Part shown: positions 1 through 12,639 of the stretch, piece by piece | Position numbering within the stretch: position 1 is the stretch's first letter | How the letters are laid out: every line of letters starts with the position of its first letter | DNA from: Flammula alnicola | Lineage: Eukaryota; Basidiomycota; Agaricomycetes; Agaricales; Strophariaceae | Reading direction: 5' to 3' | Length of the DNA: 62,896 bases | Assembly (NCBI GenBank): GCA_015499995.1 | Contig: JADNRV010000280.1 | Span: 1-62,896, forward strand | Translations under genes and position numbers: made by a program | The notes under the pieces: model-generated | The model's input: the letters and a program-made list of their open reading frames with translations, nothing else | Databases searched by the model: none | Told to the model about the DNA's origin: nothing

Positions 1-723
1 AGGCAGCCTAGAAATCCTCGAGAAAGCAAAAGATCACGGTTTCATGGCCACTTGGGCGGCATTCTGGGCAGGGATTCAAGTAGGAAGGAAGAAAGAGTTG
101 CACATCCGGTGGTCTGGAGGCGGAATACGAGGCTTGGGAAGCCGATAGCTGACAAGGGGTATCTCGTTATGCAAGGAGCTACAGTCAAGAAGGCCTACTA
201 GCGGGGGAATGCAGTCGCCTACCGTCGGGCATTGTTGACGCGGATATAATCGTCGTTCAGATGCACCCTTATCGAAGTGCTTGAGCTCGGGTGGCCTGAG
301 GCGTAGATAGAAAAGACAAAAGAAGACAAGAATCAAGTCCTGATAAATCCACTGGCTTCAGAAAGGAGGTGATTGGCTCGAGAACATCTTCGCCGTTCCA
401 GTTGATTCTAGATGTATCTTGTCGGCGACGCTGCAGTGGAACACTACGAGTCCATTCAAGATGTACACAGGTCTACACAGGCCCGTAGCGTCAGAGAATA
501 TGAACTACCGGAAAACATATGTCACGGCGAGACCTGTTCATTCAGACTGACAGAAGCTAAGTATCGTCGATGATGATTGTCGGGCTTAAGCAGCAGCGAA
601 GTTCCGAGTCCGAAGCAAATCAGGTTCCGTTGTTTGTCTAAACCACTGTAAACAAACAAGTTCCATATGAGAGGGGTACAGGCACAGTAACTCTCATCGT
701 CTCGTCTGTCGGTCAGGCGTGTA
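1..723. other. upstream flank, no gene recognised
   Basis: I see no convincing coding exon here. A minus-strand open frame of 86 codons (76-336) has no recognisable domain, no splice context and no family-like composition. The right part presumably holds the promoter and 5' leader of the MFS gene that starts at 724. The left edge may be the tail of a gene outside the window. Confidence 0.4.
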
Positions 724-3700
724 ATGACTACGCCAAATTCGCGGAGATCTTCGAATCATGTCAGGTCGTTTGGGACATCTGAGGCAGTCCCAGGCGATAT
801 CGACGACAACCCACCATCGGCCGCCCGTCGAATACTCGGGAGGATATCGTTCAGCAGTCTGAGACGTGGACGCCCAAGTTTCTTGACTCCTAGAGGTGAA
901 GGAGCACCGTCGACACCCAGCACGGAGAGGGCCCCTATACCGACCATGATGCATGCCTCCGGAGAAGCCTATATGACCCCGTTGCCAAAGCTCTCTATGA
1001 TAGTGCTGTCTATTGTGAGTGGCTCTCGGTCACTTCCCCAGAAGTGGTTAAATAATCCAAACTTGATTCTGTCGTTCAGACTATGCTTGGAGAGTTCTTA
1101 TCTGCAAATGTCTCGACTCCATTCCTGTTGTTCATGGTCAAAGGTTGGTTGTATGTGATTTAATTACAGTCTTCAGTTTTGGTAATTCATTCGCAGGTTT
1201 TGGAGAGTTCAAGGATGAAGCAGAAGTTGCATTTTGGACGGGTATTCTAGGTGCGTTTCTCGAAAGTTTTATATCTTCCATGTACTAACCCAAATCGCCA
1301 GTATCGACATTTTTCCTGACACAATTCCTCACTTCTCTACTCTGGGTACGTCATCGTGAAATTTTGGAATGAATCTACGTTAATCTTGAATTCATTATGC
1401 AGGCTACGGTCGCTGAGAAACACGGTCGCCGAGTAGTGCTGATGATCTCACTCCTGGGCTCCGCCATCACATGCCTCCTCTTCGGAACTGCGACGACCCT
1501 TCAGCAGGCCGTCTGTATCCGCCTTCTTCAGGGCATATTCGCTGGCTCAGTGGGTGTCGCACGTGGATGTGTCGCATTCGTCACAGATCCTAGTAATGAA
1601 GGCAGAGCTTATGCTATTTTGGGGTGTGGTGCAATTTTTGATATTTTCTTAGTGCAGTGATTGATGCTTCATAGGTTCTGTTGGGGCTTTGGAGGAGTGG
1701 CAGGCGCTATCATTGGAGGATCTTGTAAGTCCCATCCTCGTACGAGTGGACCATCCTGAGGTTTTTTTTCACCTCAGTTGAGAGGCCTGCGACCAAGTGG
1801 CCAGCCGTCTTCGGCGACGTACAGCTCTTCATCACATATCCGTATTTGCTGCCATGTGGTCTTGCTGCACTAGTAACTCTTATTGGTGAGTGCCCAAGGT
1901 ACAGTGGGTATCAGATGCTAACTGACAGATGTTTGAAGGCTCCTTTTTGTCTTTGTTCCTTGGTCACGACGGCGGTCCACGCGAGGGCGCCATTCGGCTT
2001 TTGCCCGAGAAGATTTTTACGTATCCTGCAATCCAAGAGGAAGAAGATATCACTCCCCAGACTCCGGTTTTCGAAGAAGACGATGAGCCGAGGGGTCTTG
2101 CTAGGATTCAGAAAAAACTTTCAAGGCGTTTCTCCGACTACTTTGCAAAACGTGTGCCAGATGCTCATCGGCCCTCTTCTCCACTCGGCCAGCCACCTGT
2201 CCCGATGTTTGCACCCAATACACGGCTTGAGCGTACTCGAACTTTTTCCACAAGCAAAACCAATGGGTCTGCGTATGGCTATGGCGGCGCCTATCGCAGC
2301 AGACTGGCGAGCAACGCAACGTTCAATGCTCGACGAGGCAGTCTCAGCAGCTCGATGAGGCGCAGACGTGGAAGCAATATGGATGGTGCTCGTTCGGTGA
2401 TGGAGGGCCCGTCCGAGCTGAACTTCGCGCAACGGCTCCTCCTTGCGAACGAGAATGCTGTGACGAACATCGCGGATCTGTGGGTTGCCGCTGCTATGAA
2501 TGTAGATAACGAGGACCCATTCGAGTCGGATGCAGAGGGAGAGGATGTTACCGAAGAACCTATCGACTTCGGCGAGCCTTTGACGAGTCTTGATTCAGAT
2601 AACGATACGAATGCTCCGGCACCTCCGCTTCGTCGAGAGTCGATGGCTGGAACTGCCGCACCGCTCACTGCTCGTTTGTCGAGAACCCTTCATCGACCCA
2701 GCATAACGAATTCAATATATCCACCTTCATTGCTGCGACACGCCTCTCCCATTCCCAATCGCACTAATTCCGTCTCCTTCTCGCCCATGGTGCCATCCTC
2801 TCCTCGTCGTCTATCTACAAATGTCCCCTCCATCTTCGCCCACCCCGGAGTGAAGACACCTTCCGCGGTGCTTGATGCACAGCAACTCCTGGGTGCTGAC
2901 ATCGATGCAGGCGCCGTGCCATCGGCCGCTTCTCCAGATGTTTTGCGTACCATTACGGAATCAAGGCCGCTGTCTGATGTTCTCTCGCAAGCCGATGTGG
3001 AATCTTTGGCCGAGAAACCGCCATCGCTGATGTCGCAGCTGCCGATCGTCGTCATTATACAGTATGGGGTCATGGCTCTGCATACGACGACGCATGACCA
3101 GATCTTTATGTCTTATCTTGTTTCGTGAGTCTGAATGGAAGCTTAATTGTGCTTAAAAGTTTAAACTGATGTGATATATGCAACAGTGATACTCAGTCCG
3201 GAGGCTTGAATCTCAATGCTGGACATTTTGCACAACTAAGTGTGTTTCCTCGTGAGCTTTCAAGTCGAACCTCGCTGATTGTATGCGCTTGGATAGTTGC
3301 TTTGATGTGCCTCGCACAAATCGCCTACCAGTTCTACCTCTACCCGTGCGTAGCCTAACTTTCTCTTCAGGTAACTAACCATAAGCTCAACATCCTATAC
3401 AGAAACATCGGGTATGCTTACTTACCGGTGTCTCTCCTTCTTCAAACTGACTTTCTTCTTCAGACCTCCTCGAGGCCGCTTCTCGCATCTAGCTATGTTC
3501 CGAATCGGAACAATCATGTTTATTCCAGCCTATTTAACAGTCGTTCTATATCGACCTTTCGCCAACGTCCATCCTGACGACTCGAATCCTTTCCTCATGT
3601 TTGGTATGTTTTGCGCTATCCGTTTTGAAGTCCAAGTTCTACTTTTGCTTACCTATGATCGTCTTTTCAGTGCTTTCTGTGAGCACGTAAGGACTTTTTC

Positions 3701-4121
3701 TTTCATCATATCTGAATGAACACTCAACGATAACTCTTCAGTGCTATTCGCTACTGCGGCATCACGTTTGGCTACACTGCTATATCAATCCTACTCAACT
3801 ATAGTAAGTTAACTCGTCTCCTTCATCAAGCACCGGCTGACTATCTTTGCTTCAGTGACACCTCCCGACGCTGTTGGCTATGCCAATGGAATCGCACAAA
3901 GCATTGTTAGTCTTGCACGCTGCGTCGGGCCAGTGATAGGCGGTTATGTGAGTCCCTTTTTTTGCCTTCAATATGATGGCTCCCTAATATCATCCCTCTT
4001 ATGTTCTGCCTAGCTCTGGGCAGTCAGTGTCAAAGACGGCCCATCTGGGTTCTATTTCGGTTTCGTCGTGTGCGCTGCCGTTTGTGCCTTCACGGTCATG
4101 CAAAGTTTCTTGATCCGCTAG
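724..4121 (+). CDS. MFS transporter with long cytosolic central loop
   Basis: This is a multi-exon major facilitator superfamily transporter of the fungal YCR023C / zinc-induced-facilitator-like type. The first exon is 724-1014 and gives a Ser/Arg-rich cytosolic N terminus of about 95 residues. The next short exons give TM1, then TM2 and the loop EKHGRR, the family's motif A (D/E-x-x-GRR). Further helices follow, including RLLQGIFAG and FCWGFGGVAGAIIGG. The large exon 1929-3128 encodes an acidic and Ser/Pro/Arg-rich loop of roughly 330 residues between the two six-helix halves. Short 3' exons carry the second half, ending GYANGIAQS..ARCVGPVIGGY. It ends at TAG 4119-4121. The substrate cannot be read from sequence. 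The loop is Ser-rich with RRxS-like sites, so phospho-control is an inference. Confidence 0.85.
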
Positions 4122-4571
4122 ATCTCTTCTTTGCTTACCTTTCAATTGTATAACCATGGACAACTTGAAGCCGGATTGACGGATCATCGATCATCTGTCG
4201 AGTAATGTATCTGGTGCTTTGGAGCATCATTATCTTGAGTTTTTGTATACGGGACAATTTATCCATAGAATTTACCCACAGACCTACCATTTGTCGAGCT
4301 AGTATATATCCTCAACCCGATTCCAATACACAAATTTTGCAGCGAGTGATATAGCCGAAAGCTGACAATTTGAATGTGCGATTAAATTAAGATGCTTATA
4401 TTAATACGTTAACTGGGAGGGTATGAGGCCGGTGGTATGGGACAATTGCAAGAAGTAATCTAGTATCTACAGCAGAACAATAAAGATATGATAACATGAC
4501 GAATAGATCAGATGCCGGTCAAAACAATATTAATGCAAGGATATTTTCAAGATGGAAATTCAGAAACTCAA
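4122..4571. other. convergent 3' intergenic region
   Basis: This is an AT-rich stretch between the convergent MFS and F-box genes, presumably holding both 3' UTRs. No further gene or repeat is seen. Confidence 0.5.
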
Positions 4572-6020
4572 TCAAGCTCGAACCAAGTCGAGAAGTGCTT
4601 CGCTTGCTGAAAAAAAAAAGATGATAGTGAGTAAACGGGACCAATGAAACTGCAGGATAAGGAAGAACTCACGATCTTGGACATTTTGGTAAGAAGCTCC
4701 AGTTTTGTCACGGAAGTGCACGCCTCGGATGTTCCATCGCCTCCACCAGAAACCAAGCCAGGTCGCGTAGTCTACGATGTTTAGATACGCACCCATATTC
4801 CTGATTCGTAGTTCGACAAGGTGAGGAGCAGTCATTTTTTCGATGGATTTGAGCAGGGCGTCGAGCGGAGCCATCACTGCGAAATCAAAGACACGCTGCG
4901 GAACGCCGACGACGACGTCGACGGTCGGGAGAATACAGATTTTTTCGAGGGTGGGGTGGAAGAGTGGGAGTTCCACGGTCTCGCTGCCTTGGGCGATGAC
5001 GAGGCTGTGGAGTTTGGGGCAGAGACCGAGGGCTTCTGGGAGGGCATTCTCCGCGGACCATGCAGTGGTGCGGAAAAGGCGGATTTTGTGGCCATGGACG
5101 CGGAAAAAAGACATGGTTAGTAAAGGAAAGATGTCGCATTCAAATCGTTCAAGGGAGGGTAGTTGGCCAGAGGCGAAGGAAGCGTATTGAAGGAATGGAT
5201 CCCAAGTCACAGCGAATTCAGGTCTGGGGGTGTTTGGCTCGGGTATGACACCCAGAGAGAGGGTTTTGAGTTTTGGAAGAAGAAGAATCGGGGGTATGCC
5301 ATCACTTTCACGCATTGGGAATGAGTAGATGGCTACCAGGCGCAAAGTGACGAGGTTTGGAAGGTCGTTGCATAGTTGGACCAGGTCTTGGAATCGAGGA
5401 GCTTCGCCTGCACCACTCCATTCTACACGTCGTAAGGAGCTACCACAAAACGTGACTAAGGCCTTCAGTACCTCCTGCGGGGTGTATTTCTCTGGTGAAC
5501 TGGGTGGCCCGTTTTTGTTGTTGTATATGAGGAGGTTAGGTGTGCATTTCAGCAGCCGAATAACGTGGGGAAAGCTGTACGCGCCCAGAATCTTGAAGTC
5601 GATTCGCGTTGTCCATTCTCCTAAACGTTTGCCGGAGGGGCTTTTGTGGGCCTCGGAAGCTTCCAACAGCTTGACTAAGTACTTGAGTTCCCTGGCACTG
5701 TATATGGCCAAATATTCGGCACACATTTCTGTTACCGTGGATCGCCAGCCAGACGACACTCGTGCTAGACTCCTGCGATCTTCAAATAATCCCGGATCGA
5801 CCTCTGGGTATTCTTCATGCTGGTAAGGCGGCGAGAAGGGGTCGTCGAGTTCTATTGAATTTGCTCCAGCAAGCCTGACAGTAAATGCAATGATTTTCCT
5901 CCATATTTCTCGCGGGAGCGTTGGAAGGTTTGGCCGCCCAGGGCTTACAGTTTCCTCAGGTTGACAGTCCCGAGGTTGGGGTTTGACTCTAGGTTGCCAG
6001 CTGAGTCTGGGGCGTTTCAT
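4572..6020 (-). CDS. F-box-like protein with LRR-type C-terminal region
   Basis: The protein starts at ATG 6018-6020, and the long first exon carries nearly all of it. Residues about 30-75 form an F-box-like helix set (LPTLPREIWRKIIAF, then LARVSSGWRSTV), followed by regularly spaced Leu-rich segments (LPKLKTLSLG, CPKLHSLVIAQG, HPTLEKICI) as in the F-box/LRR-like proteins expanded in Agaricomycetes. A 66-bp intron (4607-4672, GTGAGT..TTTTCAG) sits near the 3' end. It is in frame and lacks a stop, so unspliced reading would also stay open, but the splice signals are strong. The spliced C terminus is QDPSEALLDLVRA and then TGA. The expected role is substrate adaptor of an SCF ubiquitin ligase, inferred from the family. 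Target unknown. Confidence 0.75.
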   Translation of the reverse strand: MKRPRLSWQPRVKPQPRDCQPEETVSPGRPNLPTLPREIWRKIIAFTVRLAGANSIELDDPFSPPYQHEEYPEVDPGLFEDRRSLARVSSGWRSTVTEMCAEYLAIYSARELKYLVKLLEASEAHKSPSGKRLGEWTTRIDFKILGAYSFPHVIRLLKCTPNLLIYNNKNGPPSSPEKYTPQEVLKALVTFCGSSLRRVEWSGAGEAPRFQDLVQLCNDLPNLVTLRLVAIYSFPMRESDGIPPILLLPKLKTLSLGVIPEPNTPRPEFAVTWDPFLQYASFASGQLPSLERFECDIFPLLTMSFFRVHGHKIRLFRTTAWSAENALPEALGLCPKLHSLVIAQGSETVELPLFHPTLEKICILPTVDVVVGVPQRVFDFAVMAPLDALLKSIEKMTAPHLVELRIRNMGAYLNIVDYATWLGFWWRRWNIRGVHFRDKTGASYQNVQDREFFLILQFHWSRLLTIIFFFSASEALLDLVRA

Positions 6021-6452
6021 GTCGCTATTAGTCTAAGAACTTTGGTCTAAAATCTGTGAATAAAAGAGTGTTTTCTTTCAGCATATCTGTGCAAAGTAAC
6101 TCAAAGCCGGGTCTGCCTGGAGTGACGTTCAAGGTTCCAAAGAGACACGGAATTTAGAAGGTGAAACATACCACACTGAGATTCTGTCCTCCAGTCTGTG
6201 TGAGGGCGACTCCGTCGCCACGTCGACGAGAGCGTGCAGAACGTAACAAAGAAAATAACGTCGAGAAGCAAAGTCCGTTTGAATAGACCCTATGTTGATT
6301 CGGCAACTACCAAGGTTCTGTCAGCGGACCGGCCATCACATGGATCAACATTTCTTGCGGACACGGTCAACTTTTTTGAGATACCTTTGCACTCGATATA
6401 CGGGTTTCCTGCCTCGAAGATGCAAGCCCTGGATATATCCAAGGAGTCTGCC
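6021..6452. promoter_or_regulatory. divergent promoter region, F-box gene / MAK5
   Basis: These 432 bp separate the start codons of two divergently transcribed genes, so both promoters must lie here. I see no clear TATA box. The frame of MAK5 is open upstream of its start from about 6234 but only reaches a GTG, and an in-frame ATG at 6420 is an alternative MAK5 start. Confidence 0.5.
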
Positions 6453-9317
6453 ATGAAACGAAAGACCTCTACCAAACTATTGTCATCCCGAAAGAAGGCC
6501 AAACTTCAGCACCGTAACGCTGATGAACTGCCGTGGAAGTCAGTCGCGAGACCATCGGAGGCAGGAATAGGTGGCGATGACGGTATTCTCGAGTTAGAAG
6601 AAGTAGAGGGTGTCGAGGTTGTCTATGAAACGACAGACGGTGGAAGAGTCGTGAAGTTCAACGTGTGTTGTATTTTTCTATACCGTTTGACTTTTCCTCA
6701 TTTCTTTCCCGGTTTGCTAGGTTATTTCAGATGCAACTTCAGATGCTGAAGTCATGGATGAGATGGAAGGAATTCATGAAGAAACTCCAATTTCACTGGA
6801 GGCTACAGAAGAGCCGATCTTGGTGGAAGATGTGCCGACATTTGACTGTGAGTCTGGATGCCACTAAATGTTACTTGTAAAACTGAAAAGAGGTCGCAGC
6901 CGAAAACTTGCTTCCCAACTGGCATAAATATCCTTTGCACCCCAAGATTCTGATGTCTTTGCATGAAAAGGGCTTCTCATCTCCTACAGCTATCCAAGCC
7001 GCGTCCTTGCCATTTGCACTGGCTGGCAGAGACGTCGTAGGTATTGCTCAAACGGTAAGAAGACTCTGAGGCAACTATGTCATTGTTCTGACATTTTGTT
7101 TTATCTAGGGATCTGGGAAAACTTTGGCTTACGGATTGCCTATGCTTCATTATTTGCTATCCCAGCCTCGACCTTCTGCCTCTCAAAAACGTCCTGTTCG
7201 TGCGCTTGTCCTTGCCCCAACTCGCGAGTTAGCCCTACAAGTCTCTTCACATCTCAACTCCCTCTTGACATCGATCGAATTCTCACAAAATGCCACCACT
7301 TCTAAGGCCGAGGATCCTTCACAACCTAGCACATCTAATCACGCCGCAAAACCCGTGATCAAAAAGCCCCCTCCGCATGTTAGTATCGCGGCTATTGTTG
7401 GCGGGATGTCTGCTCAAAAGCAGAGACGGATTATCGACAGAGGCGTCGACGTGCTGGTGGCTACACCTGGTCGACTCTGGGATATCTTGGAAGACGTGAG
7501 CAACCTGACTATCATTTTAATATCTATAATTTAATATTCCGCCTAGGATGATGAACTCGCTAAAGAAATAAGAAACCTCAGATTCCTTGTACTGGATGAA
7601 GCCGACAGAATGATTGAAGCTGGCCATTTTGCCGAGTTAGAGAACATCCTGCGTCTTACTCTTCTGGAGGCACAGTATGTTGTATGATTTTCACCCAAAT
7701 GACACTTTGTCCTGATAATGCCCTTTAGAGACGAAGAGATTCCCGATGAGAATGACCCCGCGTTTGGCGACGAGCAGGAGGAGGAAGAAGATACGAAAGA
7801 AAGGATTAAAGATGGCCTTCAGACATTCGTCTTCTCTGCTACTCTGAGCAAAGACCTCCAACGAAACGTCAAGAAAAAATTTCGGCCCAAAGGAACGAAG
7901 AAGCATTACAAGCGTGACGAGAAACCGGCCACAACCCTCGGTATGTTTTACGCCCTCGGCCTGTCGTGTTTAGGTTCTAATTTCAACTTATCTCAGATGA
8001 CCTTTTACTTCGTCTCGATTTCCGAGACCCAAATCCCGAAGTCATCGATCTCAGCCCAGTGGGCGGTGTCGTATCTACTCTCCAGGAAGGAAAGATTGAG
8101 TGTTTATCGGGAGATAAGGTTAGCGCTCTGCACTACAAAGTAAAAGTGTTGCTTACTCGGTACCCGTTCGTTCCAGGATGTCTATCTTTATTATTTCCTG
8201 CTTCGCTATCCCGGAAAATCCCTTGTTTTCCTCTCCTCGATCGATGGCATCCGACGACTTATGCCGCTAGTCGAGCTGCTGAACATCAACGCCTTCCCGC
8301 TGCACTCTCAGTTAGAGCAACGCCAACGTTTGAAGAACCTTGATAGGCAAGCTCTTTTTTTTGACTGTTCGGGAACAGATGCTTAATAATTCCTGTTACT
8401 CTAGGTTTACGAATACTCCGAACTCGGTGCTCCTCGCCACAGATATCGCAGCCCGAGGTCTTGATATTCCTGCCGTCGACCATGTCATCCACTTTCAAAT
8501 CCCTCGCTCTGCGGATACCTATATCCACCGAAACGGACGGACTGCGCGTGCCATGCGGAAAGGTTTCAGTATGCTCATGGTTGCCCCCGACGAGCGACGT
8601 GTGGTCCGGGCGCTTCTTGGCAGTCTAGGTCGAGGTAACCCTCTTCTTACCTCCATCGGTTTTACATTCTTCTGATCTATCTTCGTTCTAGACGAGGCTG
8701 ATATTCCGGAGATGACAGTCGAGCTCAGTATGCTGGACAAGCTCAAAGCTCGAGTCCAGCTGGCTCGAAAGATCGAAAACACCCAACATAAAATTAAGAA
8801 AACAAACCACGATCGGAACTGGATGAGGGAAACGGCCGAGGCACTGGGCGTTGATCTTGATTCAGATTACATGAGGTGCGGCGTTTTCGTTTCTTTTTTT
8901 TTCCTTGGCTTGCGAACTGGCTGTTCCTCAGTGAATCGGATGACGAGAATAAGTTGTCGAATCAGAAACGAAAGGCGAAGGACCAACAGATGTACGCGAT
9001 GAAAGCCGAGCTCAAGCGTCTCCTTTCGCAACCCCTCATCGCGAAGGGCGTATCCGCGAAATATATTACCTCTGGCAGTCGATCGATTGTCGATGACCTG
9101 CTTTCTGGCGATCGTGAGTCCGTTTCTTTGTTGATCATTGGCATGACGTACTCATTTTATCGCTTTTTTTCTAGTTCACGAAAATATGGTTGGGCTGAAG
9201 AAAGCTGAAGCTGGGAGCGAGATGACTGTAGCGAAGAAAAAGAAGAAATCGAAGTCGGCGTCCGTGAAACAGGAAGAGTTTGAGGAGGAATGGGCTGGTA
9301 TTACTGCTACTGTATGA
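6453..9317 (+). CDS. MAK5: ATP-dependent RNA helicase Mak5 (DDX24 family)
   Basis: DEAD-box helicase of 60S ribosome assembly, nucleolar by family knowledge. The N terminus is basic ([17 protein letters not shown]) and followed by the Mak5-like [21 protein letters not shown] stretch. Helicase motifs come in order across short exons: Q motif GFSSPTAIQ, motif I AQTGSGKT (split by an intron), Ia PTRELALQ, Ib [31 protein letters not shown] and [10 protein letters not shown]. Family-specific insertions are present: the Ser/Pro/Ala-rich stretch after Ia and the acidic [11 protein letters not shown] segment between II and III. The C terminus is Lys-rich and ends [11 protein letters not shown]. The start at 6453 is preferred because it matches the usual basic beginning; ATG 6420 would add 11 residues. 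It lies directly upstream of PWP2 on the same strand. Confidence 0.93.
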
Positions 9318-9518
9318 TCTGGTGCAACAAGTATTGCCATGATACGCAGATACAGAGAACGTATCCTAACTTGAGCCTCAAAACCCAAAAAAATTGTTCG
9401 AGACTGCAACAGCTGTAAAAAGTAGATGTGTTAGGCTTTATCAGATTAGATTGCCGCGTTTGTGCTTGCTTGCCGAGCCATATTCTTGGGATCGAAATGG
9501 TGGCTGTGCACGAAAAAG

Positions 9519-12500
9519 ATGAAGGCGAACTACAAGGTAAAGCACCCTTATTTCCTGCATTCCGGGAAGATGTTTCTGATCTTACTAGTAGTTTTCCAAC
9601 ATCTGCGGCACAGTATACAGACAAGGGAATGTCCTGTTCACTCGTGATGGAAACTCACTCTACAGCCCAGTTGGAAACCGAGTTTCCGTGTTCGATCTCG
9701 TAAAGTGCGTTTCGTCTTTCTTAGTGTTTCGCTTTGGTTCGTTAGTCGCTGACCGTTGTTCTTTCTCTCAATAGTAACAAGTCGTTTACGTTTGGCTTCG
9801 AAAATCGTAAAAACATCGCTGTGATTGCACTCAGCCCGGATGGAAATGTGCTCGTCTCGGTGGATGAAGGTCAGTCGCATTCTTCACTGCCAATTTTTTG
9901 TTCCGACTAATTCTTTTGACATAGATGGTCGTGCTCTGCTAGTAAATGCTCGAAGAGGAGTGGTTCTTCACCATTTCAACTTTCACAAACCGGTTAAGGA
10001 TATACAATTCTCGCCTGACGGACTGTGCGTATTGGATGCCTAGCTTTCAGCTCACAGTTGTTAACTTAAAATTTCCTCAGGTACATCGCTGTCACACATG
10101 CTTCCCATATACAAGTATGGAGGACTCCCAACCATCTTTTGCGCGAGTTCGCACCCTTCACTTTGCATAGAACGTATACGGGACATCATGACGATGTGTT
10201 GAGCATACAATGGTCACCGGGTTCATCGTCAGTACCTCCAACATTGTCTTGACGGACACCTCAGACGGTTCTGGCACATAGCTGACATGATTAACTAGAT
10301 GTTTCATCACCACGTCAAGAGATATGACTGCCCGACTCTTTACACTGAACCCTGTAGAGGGATTCCGACCAAAAACATTTGCTGGGCATCGAGATGCCGT
10401 GTTAGGTGCCTATTTTTCTGCAGATGGTAATATAGTATGTGCTGGCATTTCCTTCTTCGAGCCATTAATGCCAATGTCTTCTTCCAGATATACACCGTGA
10501 GCAAGGATGGGGCTGTCTTTACCTGGAAAGCGAAAGAAACCTCGGACGATGAACATTCAGACACCGAGGATGAACCGGTAGCATCAACTTCCAACGGCAT
10601 TGCTCGAGACACAGTTAATCGAATCGCAAACACAAGATGGGGTGTACACAAACGACACTATTTTAACCAGCCCGGGACGAAGGTCGTTTGCTCCACCTTC
10701 CACGCTACCTCCAATCTTCTCGTCGTCGGATTCTCAACGGGTGTCTTCGGGTTATGGGAGATGCCCGCCTTCTCGAATATTCACACTCTGAGCATATCAC
10801 AAGAAAAGATATCCTCGGTCGCTATCAGTCCATCCGGAGAATGGTTGGCATTCGGTGCCCGCAAACTGGGTCAATTGCTTGTCTGGGAGTGGCAGTCGGA
10901 GTCATACGTTCTGAAACAACAAGGCCACTACTTCGATATGAACACCCTCGCATACGCGCCTGATGGACAGACAATAGCAACCGGAGGCGATGATGGCAAG
11001 GTCAAAGTCTGGTCCACATATTCAGGCTTCTGCTTCGTCACATTCACGGAGCATAGTGCCCCCATCTCTTCTGTGGCCTTCGCAAAGCAAGGCAGCATCC
11101 TCTTCTCCGCTTCCCTGGATGGAACAGTGCGGGCCTACGACCTCATTCGGTACCGCAATTTCCGCACGTTCACTTCTCCATCTCCTGTGCAATTTTCGTG
11201 TCTGGCCGTCGACCCATCCGGCGAAGTTGTCGCAGCTGGGTCTACAGACTCGTTTGAAGTTTTCCTCTGGTCAGTACAGACAGGCAAGCTGCTAGACGTC
11301 ATGGCAGGCCACACGGGCCCCGTCAGTTCCCTCGCCTTTTCGCCCTCTGGTGCTAACCAACTCGCGAGTGGGTCATGGGACAAAACGATTCGAGTATGGA
11401 ACATCTTCGGCCGTTCTGGTGCAGTGGAGCCATTCTCGTTGAATTCCGACGTCCTAGCACTCGCATTCCGTCCGGACGGCAAAGAAGTTGCGGCATCAAC
11501 CCTGGATGGCCAGATAACGTTCTTCGATATCCAGGAGAGCAAGCAGACAAACGTCATTGATGGTCGGAAAGACGTGTCCGGCGGACGAAAGCTCGACGAT
11601 CGTGTTTCGGCTGCGAATAACGCCTCTGGGAAGTCGTACAACAGTCTCGCGTATACCGCGGACGGCGCGTGTCTGCTTGCAGGTGGGAACAGCAAGTATG
11701 TGGTGCTGTACGACGTCAGGAAGGGCGAGGGAGTGATGGTTAAAAAGTTCCAGATCTCTGAGAACCTTTCGTTAGATGGAACGCAGGAGTTCTTGGATAG
11801 CCGAAGAATCAATGATGCAGGTATTAACGTCGACCTCATCGATGACAGGGATGGAAGCGACCTGGAGGATAGGCTCGATACCAGTCTTCCGGGGGCGAGC
11901 CGTGGAGCAGGCGACATGTCTATTCGTCGCTTCCGACAAGAAGCACGCACAAAATGCGTCCGTTTCTCGCCAACGGGACGCGCATGGGCAGCAGCGTCTA
12001 CGGAAGGCCTCCTCATCTACTCTCTGGACGAGACGGTCACATTTGACCCGTTTGATCTCACCATCGACCTCACACCGCAGTCCGTCCTCGAGGTTCTGGC
12101 CGAACGCGAATATCTGAAAGCGCTGGTCATGGCGTTCCGTCTGAACGAAAAACCGCTTATCCAGCGGGTCTACGAGAGCATACCGCGGGGCGATATCCGA
12201 CTCATTGCGCGCCAGCTTCCGGTGATGTACGTGCCTCTGCTTCTCCGCTTCGTGGGCGAGCACCTCGACAAGAGCCCGCATCTGGAGTTCGACCTGGCGT
12301 GGGTAAATACGCTGCTCATGGCCCACGGCCGTCTGCTTCGGGACCGCTCGAGCGAGTTTGCGAGTGTGTTTAGGGTTCTTCAGAAGGGGTTAACTGATTT
12401 TGAGCAATCGATATCAAAATTGTGAGTGTTTTGATTCGTTGCAGGGTTTCTCGGCAAGGGCATGCGTAGCCTTGGTCCTTCCTCAATTGCGTTGTTCATC

Positions 12501-12623
12501 TGCTCATTTTCGCGTTCGTGTCATAGGTGCGACGAAAATACATCAACTCTCGCTTACTTGATCGACCAGTCCAAGGTCCACCAGGAGAAGGAGGTGGATA
12601 TGCTCGCGGTAGCGTCATCGTAG
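9519..12623 (+). CDS. PWP2: Periodic tryptophan protein 2 homologue (UtpB WD40 protein)
   Basis: This is a core subunit of the UtpB complex of the 90S/SSU processome, which binds the 5' external transcribed spacer and U3 snoRNP in the nucleolus. Exon 1 is only 18 nt (MKANYK), followed by a 55-bp intron (9537-9591) and then FSNICGTVYRQGNVLFT. Small exons give the first WD repeats, and a large exon from about 10490 to 12420 carries the rest. WD-type blocks are seen throughout (WSPGSSCFIT, FSADGNIIYTVSKDG, YAPDGQTIATGGDDGKVKVW, FSPSGANQLASGSWDKTIRVW). The C-terminal Utp12-type domain includes DLTPQSVLEVLAEREYLKAL and VYESIPRGDIRLIARQLP. A last intron at about 12420-12525 precedes CDENTSTLAYLIDQS and the stop at 12621-12623. 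The intergenic gap to MAK5 is 201 bp. A broken second copy lies at 23431-24580. Confidence 0.95.
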
Positions 12624-12639
12624 ACGCACGCGACAAGTT

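Noticed and set aside
76..336. 86-codon minus-strand open frame at the left edge
   Set aside because: No motif or splice context; could be the 3' part of an outside gene but cannot be supported.
11135..12016. 293-codon minus-strand open frame inside PWP2
   Set aside because: Antisense of the GC-rich WD40 exon; the composition follows the sense codons.
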